DNA of 64,000 bases, from contig NZ_JAHQZT010000001.1 in NCBI RefSeq assembly GCF_019061305.1, forward strand, positions 327,398 to 391,397. Direction: 5' to 3'. This document shows, in pieces, positions 43,597 through 52,054 of the stretch. The position numbers and the translations under genes were made by a program. The notes under the pieces are model-generated. The model saw nothing but the letters and a program-made list of their open reading frames with translations, ran no database searches and was not told where the DNA came from. The number at the start of each line of letters is the position of its first letter. Within the stretch, counting starts at the first letter, position 1. Origin of the DNA: Marinobacterium weihaiense (lineage in GTDB: Bacteria; Pseudomonadota; Gammaproteobacteria; Pseudomonadales; Balneatricaceae).

Positions 43597-45780
43597 GTGA
43601 CTCGACAACGCCGAATCAACATCATTACTCTGGCCACCCTCGTTCTGATCACGGCATTGGGGGCATACACCACACACACGGGCCTGGATCTCTACAAAAC
43701 ACGCCAGGACATGTTGCTGACCGAGCTGCTCAACAGCCAGGCATCCACTATTGAGAACCGGGTGCAGCATGTTCTGGCCGCTACTCAGATCCTTGCGCAG
43801 GAGGTACGCCAACAGCAAGGCACACCCGTAGACTTCCACTCATACGCCGCAGCCATGATGCCCTCCTTCCCCCTGGCCAGCAGCTTGCAACTAGTACCCG
43901 GCGGTATTACGCAACTGATCTATCCTCCGGGCTCGGGCAGTCCGGGGCATGACTTGCTCAATAATGACAAGCGGCGCGATGAGGCCCGACTGGCTGTCGA
44001 CAGCCGCACCCTGACACTGGCCGGTCCTTTTGAACTGAGGCAGGGCGGCGTCGGCATGGTTGCGCGCAACCCGGTATTTTTGCCGACAACAGATGGCCCG
44101 GAGCGTTTCTGGGGCTTTGCATCCGTAGTAATAGACCTCGACCGCCTGATCGGCATCTCCAATCTGCGGGAGCTGGAAGCACGCGGTTTTCGATACGAGT
44201 TGAGTCGCACACGGCCAGGCGCAAACCAAGAAGCCATTTTCAAGCGGTCAATCGAGCCAATCAATGCCGACTGGCTGGCCATCAATATCCGCCTGCCCAA
44301 TGCTCATTGGATACTGAAAATGAGCCTAGAAGCGCCACATACGCGCCTTGGCTATTGGGGGGGATATGTTATCAGCCTGATCTTTGCACTGCTGTGTGCG
44401 GTAATGATCAGACGCATACTGCGACAGCCATTGATACTGGAGCAGATCATCGAGAAGCAGACACATACCCTTCATCACCAGGCCAACTATGAGCCGGTTA
44501 CCGGACTGGCCAACCGACTTCACTTCAGCGATGAAGTGTCACGCTGCTGCCGCCGCTGCCAGCAACAGCATTATCAAGCAGCCGTACTGATCATGGACCT
44601 GGACCACTTCAAGGATATCAACGACGAATACGGGCATCCGGTCGGCGACGCCATCCTCAAGCAACTGGCTTCACGACTGGAGCATCTACCGCTGCACAAC
44701 CGTCTGGTTGCGCGTTTGGGCGGTGATGAGTTTGCCTTGTTGCTGCGCGAACTCCCGGACAACCAACACCTGAGCCAGACCGCTCAACAGCTGTTGGACA
44801 GCATTGCTGAGCCGTTGCAAACACGCGGCCAGACATTTCGCTTATCCGCCTCAATCGGGATTGCGACTATCCCTGAAGATGGTCTGGACAGCGCCACCGT
44901 CCTGCAGCATGCCGATATGGCCATGTATGCCGCCAAGCAGTACGGCCGCAGCCGCTTCTGTTTTTACGACCCTGCGCTACAGCAGGCTGCTGAAGCCAAA
45001 AACGCATTGAACAAGGCGCTTAGCAATGCTATCGAACAGGGTGAGATGCGGCTCCATATGCAACCCATCATACGGCTCTCCGACGACTATGTGGCAGGCT
45101 ATGAAGCCCTGATTCGCTGGCAATATCCGGATCAAGGACTATTGCCACCCAATCATTTCATTACCATCGCAGAAGAAAGCCAGCTGATCTTCCGGCTGGG
45201 CTACTGGGTCGTGGAAGAAGCCTGCCGTCAGATTCGCGCGCACGATCTCAAGATATGGGTGGCCGTCAACCTGTCGCCCCGTCAGTTCAATGATCCACAA
45301 CTGGTCACGCGCATCACGCGCATACTGACCGACCACCAAGTGCCCACCTCTCAGATTGAACTGGAAGTGACCGAATCATGCCTGATTGATGACGTCGATC
45401 GAGCAATTGCCACCCTGGAGGCGCTTTGTCAGGCCGGTTTCTCTATTTCTCTGGATGATTTCGGCACCGGTTACTCTTCATTGGCACTGCTCAAGCAACT
45501 GCCAGTCAGCAAGCTAAAAATTGATCGCAGCTTCATCCGCGATCTTGACGAGGAAGATCGCCAAATTGTCGAGGCCACCACACGTTTGGCACATACCTTG
45601 AGTCTGAGCGTGGTCGCAGAGGGCATAGAAACCGAGCGCCAGGCACTCATTTTGAAGGATATGACCTGTGACTATGGCCAGGGCTATCTGTTCAGCAAAC
45701 CCAAGCCCCTGTCGGCACTTACAATGCATCACGGCTTATCAGGAGCCAAGGCCGTAGCCAACAGACAAAACGCATCCTGA
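43597..45780 (+). CDS. CHASE-GGDEF-EAL membrane cyclic di-GMP enzyme
   Basis: Membrane signalling protein of 727 residues. TM1 lies at about 8-27, a periplasmic CHASE-like sensor at 40-250 (with GPFELRQGGVGMVARNPVF), and TM2 at about 252-272. GGDEF follows (RLGGDEF, no RxxD inhibitory site), then an EAL domain with intact catalytic motifs (YEALIRW, NLSPRQF, LEVTES, LDDFGTG, EGIET). It may both make and break c-di-GMP, or one half may be regulatory. GTG 43597 is the most likely start but has a poor ribosome site, so the start is uncertain. The 3' end is followed by the 8-bp tandem repeat. Confidence 0.9.
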   Translation: MTRQRRINIITLATLVLITALGAYTTHTGLDLYKTRQDMLLTELLNSQASTIENRVQHVLAATQILAQEVRQQQGTPVDFHSYAAAMMPSFPLASSLQLVPGGITQLIYPPGSGSPGHDLLNNDKRRDEARLAVDSRTLTLAGPFELRQGGVGMVARNPVFLPTTDGPERFWGFASVVIDLDRLIGISNLRELEARGFRYELSRTRPGANQEAIFKRSIEPINADWLAINIRLPNAHWILKMSLEAPHTRLGYWGGYVISLIFALLCAVMIRRILRQPLILEQIIEKQTHTLHHQANYEPVTGLANRLHFSDEVSRCCRRCQQQHYQAAVLIMDLDHFKDINDEYGHPVGDAILKQLASRLEHLPLHNRLVARLGGDEFALLLRELPDNQHLSQTAQQLLDSIAEPLQTRGQTFRLSASIGIATIPEDGLDSATVLQHADMAMYAAKQYGRSRFCFYDPALQQAAEAKNALNKALSNAIEQGEMRLHMQPIIRLSDDYVAGYEALIRWQYPDQGLLPPNHFITIAEESQLIFRLGYWVVEEACRQIRAHDLKIWVAVNLSPRQFNDPQLVTRITRILTDHQVPTSQIELEVTESCLIDDVDRAIATLEALCQAGFSISLDDFGTGYSSLALLKQLPVSKLKIDRSFIRDLDEEDRQIVEATTRLAHTLSLSVVAEGIETERQALILKDMTCDYGQGYLFSKPKPLSALTMHHGLSGAKAVANRQNAS

Positions 45781-45881
45781 CATCTCTTTGAGATCGACCG
45801 AAAGCAAGCGTTACGCGCTGAATAATGTATAGAGCGACAGTTGCCGACAGACACAACAAACCGGACCAACCGACAAAATAG

Positions 45882-45977
45882 GGTATTGAGGTATTGAGGT
45901 ATTGAGGTATTGAGGTATTGAGGTATTGAGGTATTGAGGTATTGAGGTATTGAGGTATTGAGGTATTGAGGTATTGA
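45882..45977. repeat. Perfect 8-bp tandem repeat, 12 copies
   Basis: GGTATTGA repeated 12 times without error in an intergenic region between the GGDEF/EAL gene and the tRNA-Ala gene. The right end runs into a small inverted repeat TATTGA-GATACT-TCAATA. Such error-free short repeats usually vary in copy number by slippage. Confidence 0.97.
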
Positions 45978-45992
45978 GATACTTCAATAAAG

Positions 45993-46068
45993 TGGTGGAG
46001 CCTAGCGGGATCGAACCGCTGACCTCGACACTGCCAGTGTCGCGCTCTCCCAGCTGAGCTAAGGCCCC
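45993..46068 (-). tRNA. tRNA-Ala(GGC)
   Basis: 76-base tRNA with encoded CCA; anticodon loop CTGGCAG between CGACA and TGTCG gives anticodon GGC. Last of three tRNAs transcribed from the promoter at 46294-46322. Confidence 0.95.
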
Positions 46069-46101
46069 ACAATGGGTCAGACCGAAGTCTGTAATGATAG
46101 G

Positions 46102-46177
46102 TGGCGTCCCATAGGGGGTTCGAACCCCTGTTACCGCCGTGAAAGGGCGGTGTCCTAGGCCACTAGACGAATGGGAC
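46102..46177 (-). tRNA. tRNA-Glu(TTC)
   Basis: 76-base tRNA with encoded CCA; anticodon loop CTTTCAC between CCGCC and GGCGG gives anticodon TTC. It is cognate to the neighbouring gltX product. Confidence 0.95.
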
Positions 46178-46197
46178 GCAGTGGTAAATGACGATTT

Positions 46198-46273
46198 TGG
46201 TGGAGCCTAGCGGGATCGAACCGCTGACCTCAACACTGCCAGTGTTGCGCTCTCCCAGCTGAGCTAAGGCCCC
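46198..46273 (-). tRNA. tRNA-Ala(GGC), second copy
   Basis: Nearly identical to the tRNA-Ala at 45993-46068 but with a compensating pair change in the anticodon stem (CAACA/TGTTG instead of CGACA/TGTCG). First tRNA after the promoter. Confidence 0.95.
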
Positions 46274-46293
46274 TTCGTCACAGGACGGGGCGT

Positions 46294-46322
46294 ATATTAA
46301 TCGCCCCCTCCTGTGGTGTCAA
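46294..46322 (-). promoter_or_regulatory. Strong stringent-type promoter of the tRNA cluster
   Basis: Minus-strand -35 TTGACA (46317-46322), 17-base spacer, -10 TAATAT (46294-46299) and a GC-rich discriminator (ACGCCCCG). This arrangement is typical of growth-controlled stable-RNA promoters sensitive to ppGpp. Confidence 0.88.
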
Positions 46323-46362
46323 ACACTTTTTGCAAAAAACTTACAAAAAATGTTCTGACGAA

Positions 46363-47847
46363 TCATGCGCTTAGCGCGCGATACTCTTTTTCCAAGCGTT
46401 TGGTTTCCTTCTTGGACGGCGAACCGATGACTTCCAACGCGTGGCGCAGGCGTGCACGGCTCATGTCCGGCCCCAGAATCGACATGGCATCCACCACCGA
46501 TACACTCTGCGAGGTACCGGCAATCGCCACGAACAGCGGGAACAGGAAATCACGGATCTTGATCTCCATACCATCGGCCAGGCCCTTCAGCTCGGCAAAC
46601 AGACTGTCACGGTCCCATTTGGTCTGCTGGTCCAAGTGCCAAACACTGAACTGCAGAATGCGACGGATCTCGTCCAGCTCGATCTTCTTGTGCGCGAAAT
46701 CAGCTTCAGTGATCGACAGCATGCCACTGAGGAAGAAACCGGCCAGCGGGGCCACATCAGAAAACTTCTCTATACGCGGCTGAATCAGCGGAATAATCTG
46801 CATCAGATATTCGGGGTTCAGCGCCCATTTTTGCATCTGTGCCGCAAACTGCTCCGGAGATAATTCTTCACGGATCCACAGACCGTTCAACCAACTCAAC
46901 TTCTCCTGGTCGAATACCGGCCCGCCCAGCGATACACGCTGGATATCGAAGTTGGCGAACATCTCGTCACGGTTAAACTTCTCACGCTCGTCCGGCATGG
47001 ACCACCCCATGCGGCCGAGGTAGTTCAGCAGCGCTTCCGGCAGGTAGCCCATGCGCTGGTAGTACAGGATGCTGGTCGGGTTCTTGCGCTTGGACAGCTT
47101 GGACTTGTCCGGGTTACGCAGCAGCGGCATATGGCACAGCTGCGGCATCTCCCAGCCAAAGTACTGGTACAGCAGTTTGTGCTTGGGTGCGGAGTTGATC
47201 CACTCCTCGCCACGGATCACGTGGGTGATCTTCATCAGATGATCATCCACCACGTTGGCCAGGTGGTAGGTCGGCATGCCATCGGACTTGAGCAGGATCT
47301 GCGCATCCACCTGGCCCCAGTCCAACTCGATGGGGCCGCGCAGCATGTCATCGATGACACAGATGCCGTCTTCCGGCACCTTCATGCGCACAACGTAAGG
47401 CATGCCCGCCGCCATGCGACGCTCGACCTCATCCTGAGGCAGCTCAAGATCACTTTGCTTCAGCGCAGTGTGCTTGCCTTCGGCCTTGCGTGTTTCACGC
47501 AGCTCATCCAGTTCTTCCGCAGTACGGAAGCATAGAAAAGCCGTGCCTTCTTCCACCAGACGCATGGCAAAGTCCTTGTACATGTCCTTGCGCTCACTCT
47601 GGCGGTAAGGACCATGAGGACCGCCAACATCCGGCCCTTCATCCCACTCCAGGCCCAGCCAGCGCAGAGAATCCAGAATCGCCTGTTCCGACTCGTCGGT
47701 GCTGCGGGTCTGGTCGGTATCCTCGATACGCAGAATGAACTGACCGCCGTGCTGGCGGGCAAACGCGAGGTTGAACAGTGCAATATAGGCGGTGCCGACA
47801 TGCGGATCGCCGGTCGGAGACGGCGCTACACGGGTGCGAACAGTCAT
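46363..47847 (-). CDS. gltX: Glutamate-tRNA ligase
   Basis: Class I aminoacyl-tRNA synthetase of 494 residues that charges tRNA-Glu. The HIGH-type motif sits in [16 protein letters not shown] and the KMSKS-type motif in [16 protein letters not shown] 47847 is chosen because [13 protein letters not shown] is the family N-terminus and the longer frame has no homology. It is directly upstream of the Ala-Glu-Ala tRNA cluster, an arrangement seen in Pseudomonas and relatives; the tRNAs have their own promoter, so they can be made independently. Confidence 0.98.
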   Translation of the reverse strand: MTVRTRVAPSPTGDPHVGTAYIALFNLAFARQHGGQFILRIEDTDQTRSTDESEQAILDSLRWLGLEWDEGPDVGGPHGPYRQSERKDMYKDFAMRLVEEGTAFLCFRTAEELDELRETRKAEGKHTALKQSDLELPQDEVERRMAAGMPYVVRMKVPEDGICVIDDMLRGPIELDWGQVDAQILLKSDGMPTYHLANVVDDHLMKITHVIRGEEWINSAPKHKLLYQYFGWEMPQLCHMPLLRNPDKSKLSKRKNPTSILYYQRMGYLPEALLNYLGRMGWSMPDEREKFNRDEMFANFDIQRVSLGGPVFDQEKLSWLNGLWIREELSPEQFAAQMQKWALNPEYLMQIIPLIQPRIEKFSDVAPLAGFFLSGMLSITEADFAHKKIELDEIRRILQFSVWHLDQQTKWDRDSLFAELKGLADGMEIKIRDFLFPLFVAIAGTSQSVSVVDAMSILGPDMSRARLRHALEVIGSPSKKETKRLEKEYRALSA

Positions 47848-47942
47848 GATTCCTGTACTCGGTCCTGTTGTGGTTGCGTAAAAGTCGCGATTATAGCCTG
47901 CCGACCGGGGTGGCGACCATGCCGGCCTGAAGCTCGATGAAG

Positions 47943-48314
47943 TCAACTCAGGTTGTCATACCCGATCCCGCCCCAAATCAGGACCGTGATAATCAAGGCA
48001 AACAGAACAGCGGCCGACCCCAGATCCTTGGCCAGTCCGGCCAGGGTATTGAACTCGGTACCGGCGCGATCCACGATGGCCTCGATAGCGGTATTGAGTA
48101 GCTCCATGATCAACACCAGCAACAAGGCACTGATCAGCAACCCCAGCTGTAGCCCTGTTTCCGCCAGCCAGACAGCCGCCGGCAGCATGACCACTGCGGC
48201 CCAGGTCTCATACCGAAACGCAGGCTCCTGCCTGTAAGCCGCGCGCAGCCCCTTGAGTGAGTAACGGGTAGCAAGGTAGAACCGCTTAAGGCCCGTTGTC
48301 TTGGTAACAATCAT
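47943..48314 (-). CDS. dgkA: Diacylglycerol kinase, prokaryotic type
   Basis: Small integral membrane enzyme of 123 residues with three helices that phosphorylates diacylglycerol so it can re-enter phospholipid synthesis. Conserved residues are visible in [10 protein letters not shown] and [19 protein letters not shown] 48314 is chosen because GAGGG precedes it and the family starts near this point. It lies about 95 bases after gltX begins, on the same strand, and is divergent from the porin gene. Confidence 0.95.
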   Translation of the reverse strand: MIVTKTTGLKRFYLATRYSLKGLRAAYRQEPAFRYETWAAVVMLPAAVWLAETGLQLGLLISALLLVLIMELLNTAIEAIVDRAGTEFNTLAGLAKDLGSAAVLFALIITVLIWGGIGYDNLS

Positions 48315-48634
48315 GGCAAACCCTCGGCCAGCGGTGCCGGCAGCAAAACGATTTTCGTATGGCATCACATGACAGCAACAGATTCATTGCTCTCATGCCG
48401 ACTGGGCAGACAATGTTACTCCATGACGGTAATGATACGTAATACTGATAAATCTGATGACTTTAATCATGGTTGTTATCCATTCAGGCCATCACCACAC
48501 CACATCCTTGTGACGCCCTGTTTGTGGAAATGCGACAGTTTCACTACAATGCACAGCGTTTTAAGCACCCCTTCGTGCATACAAAAACAACTTTGAGTTT
48601 GCCCGCAAGAGGCGAACCCTGAGGAACTGTTATT
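48315..48634. other. AT-rich divergent region between dgkA and the porin gene
   Basis: About 320 bases without a gene. The middle (48415-48480) is AT-rich and should hold porin promoter and regulator sites, but no confident -35/-10 pair was assigned. A ribosome site (TGAGGAA) precedes the porin ATG. Confidence 0.4.
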
Positions 48635-49855
48635 ATGAAAGCGCTGTACAAAACTCCCCTGGCGCTGGCTATCGCCGCCGGCACACTGGCATCTGCTCCG
48701 GCTGCATTCGCAGCAGACGAGCCGAGCCTGAACATTAACCTGCGTACGCTGTACTTCGACCGCGACTTCCGCGATGGTACCGAAGATCGCTACGCCGCAT
48801 CTCAAGCGGTACATGTTAATTATGTCTCCCCTTACTATAACGGCCTGATCGGTTTTGATGCCTCTGTATACGGTGCGCTGAAGCTGGATGGCGGTAAGGA
48901 AGACGAATTCATCGGCATGCTGCACAACGATGACGGCAACACCGACAGCTACGCCAAGCTGGGCCAGGCGTACCTGAAGCTGAAGCTGGGCGAGAATACC
49001 GAGCTGCGTGCCGGCCGCATGGTACTGAACACGGCGCTGCTGTGGGATGACGATTCCCGCTCTACTCCGAGCTCTACTCAGGCGGTCAAGCTGGACACTC
49101 AGCTGGGTGGCGCTGATCTGTACGCCATCTACAGCGATCGTGCAGTCAACATGGCTGACACCACGTTCAACCGTTACGAAGCAGCCAACGGTGAAGACTA
49201 TGAATTGTACATCGTGGGCGGCAGCTACGGCTTTGCCAACGGCCTGAATGTACAGCTGGCTCACGGTGTCGCCGATGAATACCTGCGTCAGAGCTACCTG
49301 AACGCATCCTTCCCGGTTGAGCTGTCCAACGGCGACAGCATGCTGTTTGATGCGCACTACTACGATGGTTCCGATGACGGTGCCCTGTACGGCAGCGATT
49401 ACGACTCGACCCTGCTGAACCTGGCTGGCCGCTACACCACCGGTGACCTGACCATGACCCTGTCCTATCAGAAGATCGGCGGCGACAACGGCTACGACTA
49501 CAGCTGGGATGGCTTCGAGAACGACAACCACATCCTGATGGCGTGGAACTCCGTTCAGTACTCTGACTTCAACAATGACGACGAGCAGTCTTTGCAGGTT
49601 CGCGCCGACTATAATGTCGCTGCCGTTCCGGGCCTGAGCCTGATGGCGCGTCACACCGAAGGCTGGGACATCGACGCCGGCACTGAAAACGACCTGGAAG
49701 AGAGCGAAACCGATCTGGAAGCCAAGTACGTGTTCCAGGCCGGTTCACTGGAAGGCCTGTCGCTGCGTGCACGTGTTGCACACTATGAAAGCGAAATCGG
49801 TGACGACGTGGACGAATTCCGCCTGATCGCCAACTACGGTTTCAGCGCTCTGTAA
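48635..49855 (+). CDS. OprD-family outer-membrane porin
   Basis: Outer-membrane beta-barrel of 406 residues with a signal peptide (cleavage near AFA-AD). OprD-type features include NLRTLYFDRDF near the N-terminus, the conserved GRMVLNTALLWDDDSRSTPSS loop region, and alternating hydrophobic strands through the C-terminus. Relatives pass small carboxylates, amino acids or aromatics; the substrate here is unknown. Codons are highly optimised, suggesting strong expression. It is a single gene with a terminator directly after it. Confidence 0.92.
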   Translation: MKALYKTPLALAIAAGTLASAPAAFAADEPSLNINLRTLYFDRDFRDGTEDRYAASQAVHVNYVSPYYNGLIGFDASVYGALKLDGGKEDEFIGMLHNDDGNTDSYAKLGQAYLKLKLGENTELRAGRMVLNTALLWDDDSRSTPSSTQAVKLDTQLGGADLYAIYSDRAVNMADTTFNRYEAANGEDYELYIVGGSYGFANGLNVQLAHGVADEYLRQSYLNASFPVELSNGDSMLFDAHYYDGSDDGALYGSDYDSTLLNLAGRYTTGDLTMTLSYQKIGGDNGYDYSWDGFENDNHILMAWNSVQYSDFNNDDEQSLQVRADYNVAAVPGLSLMARHTEGWDIDAGTENDLEESETDLEAKYVFQAGSLEGLSLRARVAHYESEIGDDVDEFRLIANYGFSAL

Positions 49856-49879
49856 GCATCGCTTCAACGCGCACATGAA

Positions 49880-49905
49880 AACGGGCCCTTTCGGGCCCGT
49901 TTTTG
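49880..49905. terminator. Terminator between porin and helicase operon
   Basis: Arms ACGGGCCC and GGGCCCGT followed by TTTTT, with A residues on the other side, so it may serve the porin gene and the convergent helicase operon. Confidence 0.9.
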
Positions 49906-49906
49906 A

Positions 49907-52054
49907 TTAGCGCAAAAACCGACTCGGCTCGCCCGCGTAACTCACATAAAGCCCTTGTACCGCACGCGTTGCTGCCACATGCAGCAAAGCACGTTCGTTC
50001 AGCTCGTTCTGTTGCTGCTCTACCGGGTCATCGCTGCTGCCCATCGCCAGCGCAAGCGGCACCACATCGGCATTAATACCGGCCAGGAACATATAACGGA
50101 ACTCCAGACCCTTCACCCGATGCATGGTGGCCAGGCGCACCCCTGCCACATTTCGGTTGTCGGTCTGCTGATTCAGCACCTGAACGGCTATCCCCGCCTG
50201 CTGCAGGTAAGCGGCCAGCTCATCACGACGCTTGCGAACGCGAGTGACAATACAGATATCGCGGCTTTCCACGCCGTCTTCCAACAGCTGTACAATCTCG
50301 CCGGCGATGCCAACCTGCTCGGTCTGACCATCGGCATACCCGGTCACCACCGGCTCGGTACCGTGCAGCAGCGAACGGTAGTCGGTGCTCTGGTCTTCAC
50401 CACCATCAAGATCATCCACGCTCACCCCTTCCAGCAAGGCGCTGGCGAAGCGGCGGGTTTCTTCGGTGGTGCGGTAGTTGATGCGCAGCTTGCGGCTGCG
50501 GCCCACGATCCTGATGCCGCAGTGCCCCATCACGGCATGACGACGGTAAATCCGCTGGTGGCCATCACCGACGATAAACAGATCGTTGTCCTGTTCCGGC
50601 AGCAACTGGCGGATCAACGTTAATGCCTGAGGCCCCATATCCTGCGCTTCATCCACGATCACGCTGCGGTAGGGCAAACGGATATCACGACTCTGCAACA
50701 GATCCACTGCATCCAGGGTGGCATCCTCGAAGGTTTTCAGCCCCTGATGATTGAGCTGGGCGCGTACTTCTTCGAACACCGGCCAGATCTCGGCACGCTG
50801 CTTGCGGTTCAGGGCTACGCCACGACCGATGCGGCTGGCCTTGAAATACTCCGCCTTGGTATGGACTCGCTGAGGCAGAATGACCCGCTCCCACTCCTCC
50901 TTGTAGAAAGAGTCCGGCAGCCCCAGGGCCGGGTTCAGTGCCAGCGCCTGCTGCCAGATACGGTGATACTCGGGCGAGGCGTTCTCATAAACGATTTCGT
51001 GGGGATAGTGGTTGCGGCGCAGAAACTCCTTCACCCAGCCATCGATATGTTTGACCTCGATCCGCTCCAGCTCTTCGGCACTGCAAATTTTGCGCAGGTT
51101 GGCGGCAATATCGGTGGCCAGGTTAACGGTGAAGGTCGTGAACAGCAGTTTCTCCTTGCCCCCGAGCAACTGCTGTACCAGCCAACGGGCTCGATGCATG
51201 GCTACCACGGTTTTGCCGGTACCGGCGCCCCCCAACACACGCACCGGGCCGTTCCAGTGACGCTCAACCAGTTTGCGCTGAGACGGGTGCAGATAGACAC
51301 GCCAACGTTCCAGTGGCGCATTCAGCATCGCCTGCAGCTCAAGATCATTATCAACCACCCAGAACTGGCGCTGACTGGAGGGGCGCGCCAGTGCGGCGGC
51401 AATATCATCGGTGTCGACACCGGCGGCTTGTGGTGCCAGATAGTCCTGCTCGATCTCCTGCCAATCGGCACCCGCCGCCAGCAAATACAGGGGCTCATAC
51501 GCCTCGACCGGCAAACGCGATTCCAGCGCTTCCAGTTCGGCTTCGGCCGTCAGCGATTGCACCCTGGCCGTCAGCGCCTGGGGCACACCGATTTGGTGCA
51601 GCTGCTCCTCCGACAGGCTGAACAAAGGCTCAGTCTGCTCAGACGTTACCAGCGGCTCACTTGAGGCACCCGAACCAACTGAAGGTTCGATAGCGTTGAC
51701 CGGCTGCTCGCTGCTCTCGTAAATCTGCAAGGTCCCCGTCCCCGGATGGACTTCGCAGGCATGGCGGCGAGCCCAGTCATAGGCATCATCATGCTTGTCG
51801 ACCCAGAGCAGCAGATAGACATTACCCTGGTCCGGGGCACGCACAATGCCGCGATAGTTCTGGTCAATTCGGACCGAACGATAGTGACCATCCTTGGCAT
51901 CATTGATCTTTTCGTAATTGATGCCGGAGGCACCGGGGTCCTGGCGGAATTTACTGACAAATTCCAGCGTCTTTTTCTGCGTGGTTTTGGGCAGGCGCGT
52001 CAGCGCCAGCATAAACTTGTCCGCGATGGCAACGCGGGGCGTCTGCTCAGTCAT
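49907..52054 (-). CDS. UvrD-type superfamily 1 helicase with RelE-like N-terminal domain
   Basis: Protein of 715 residues. Residues 1-100 resemble a RelE/ParE toxin fold (YRSVRIDQNYRGIVRAP and YLLLWVDKHDDAYDWARR). A linker leads to a UvrD-like helicase with Walker A GGAGTGKT (275-282), motif II DEAQD (468-472) and MHRVKGLEF. The C-terminus ends in the typical VAATRAVQGLYV motif. The start overlaps the large helicase stop by 8 bases, with AGGAG upstream, so it is the third gene of the helicase operon. The RelE-like part may bind RNA or partners; toxicity is not implied by the sequence. DNA repair or defence is inferred from context. Confidence 0.88.
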   Translation of the reverse strand: MTEQTPRVAIADKFMLALTRLPKTTQKKTLEFVSKFRQDPGASGINYEKINDAKDGHYRSVRIDQNYRGIVRAPDQGNVYLLLWVDKHDDAYDWARRHACEVHPGTGTLQIYESSEQPVNAIEPSVGSGASSEPLVTSEQTEPLFSLSEEQLHQIGVPQALTARVQSLTAEAELEALESRLPVEAYEPLYLLAAGADWQEIEQDYLAPQAAGVDTDDIAAALARPSSQRQFWVVDNDLELQAMLNAPLERWRVYLHPSQRKLVERHWNGPVRVLGGAGTGKTVVAMHRARWLVQQLLGGKEKLLFTTFTVNLATDIAANLRKICSAEELERIEVKHIDGWVKEFLRRNHYPHEIVYENASPEYHRIWQQALALNPALGLPDSFYKEEWERVILPQRVHTKAEYFKASRIGRGVALNRKQRAEIWPVFEEVRAQLNHQGLKTFEDATLDAVDLLQSRDIRLPYRSVIVDEAQDMGPQALTLIRQLLPEQDNDLFIVGDGHQRIYRRHAVMGHCGIRIVGRSRKLRINYRTTEETRRFASALLEGVSVDDLDGGEDQSTDYRSLLHGTEPVVTGYADGQTEQVGIAGEIVQLLEDGVESRDICIVTRVRKRRDELAAYLQQAGIAVQVLNQQTDNRNVAGVRLATMHRVKGLEFRYMFLAGINADVVPLALAMGSSDDPVEQQQNELNERALLHVAATRAVQGLYVSYAGEPSRFLR

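Noticed and set aside
45719..46072. Minus-strand open frame with repeated SIPQYLNT peptide
   Set aside because: It only reads through the 8-bp tandem repeat and a tRNA gene; there is no independent coding evidence.
48476..49654. Minus-strand 392-codon open frame
   Set aside because: Antisense shadow of the porin gene, with low-complexity Val/Gln-rich sequence.
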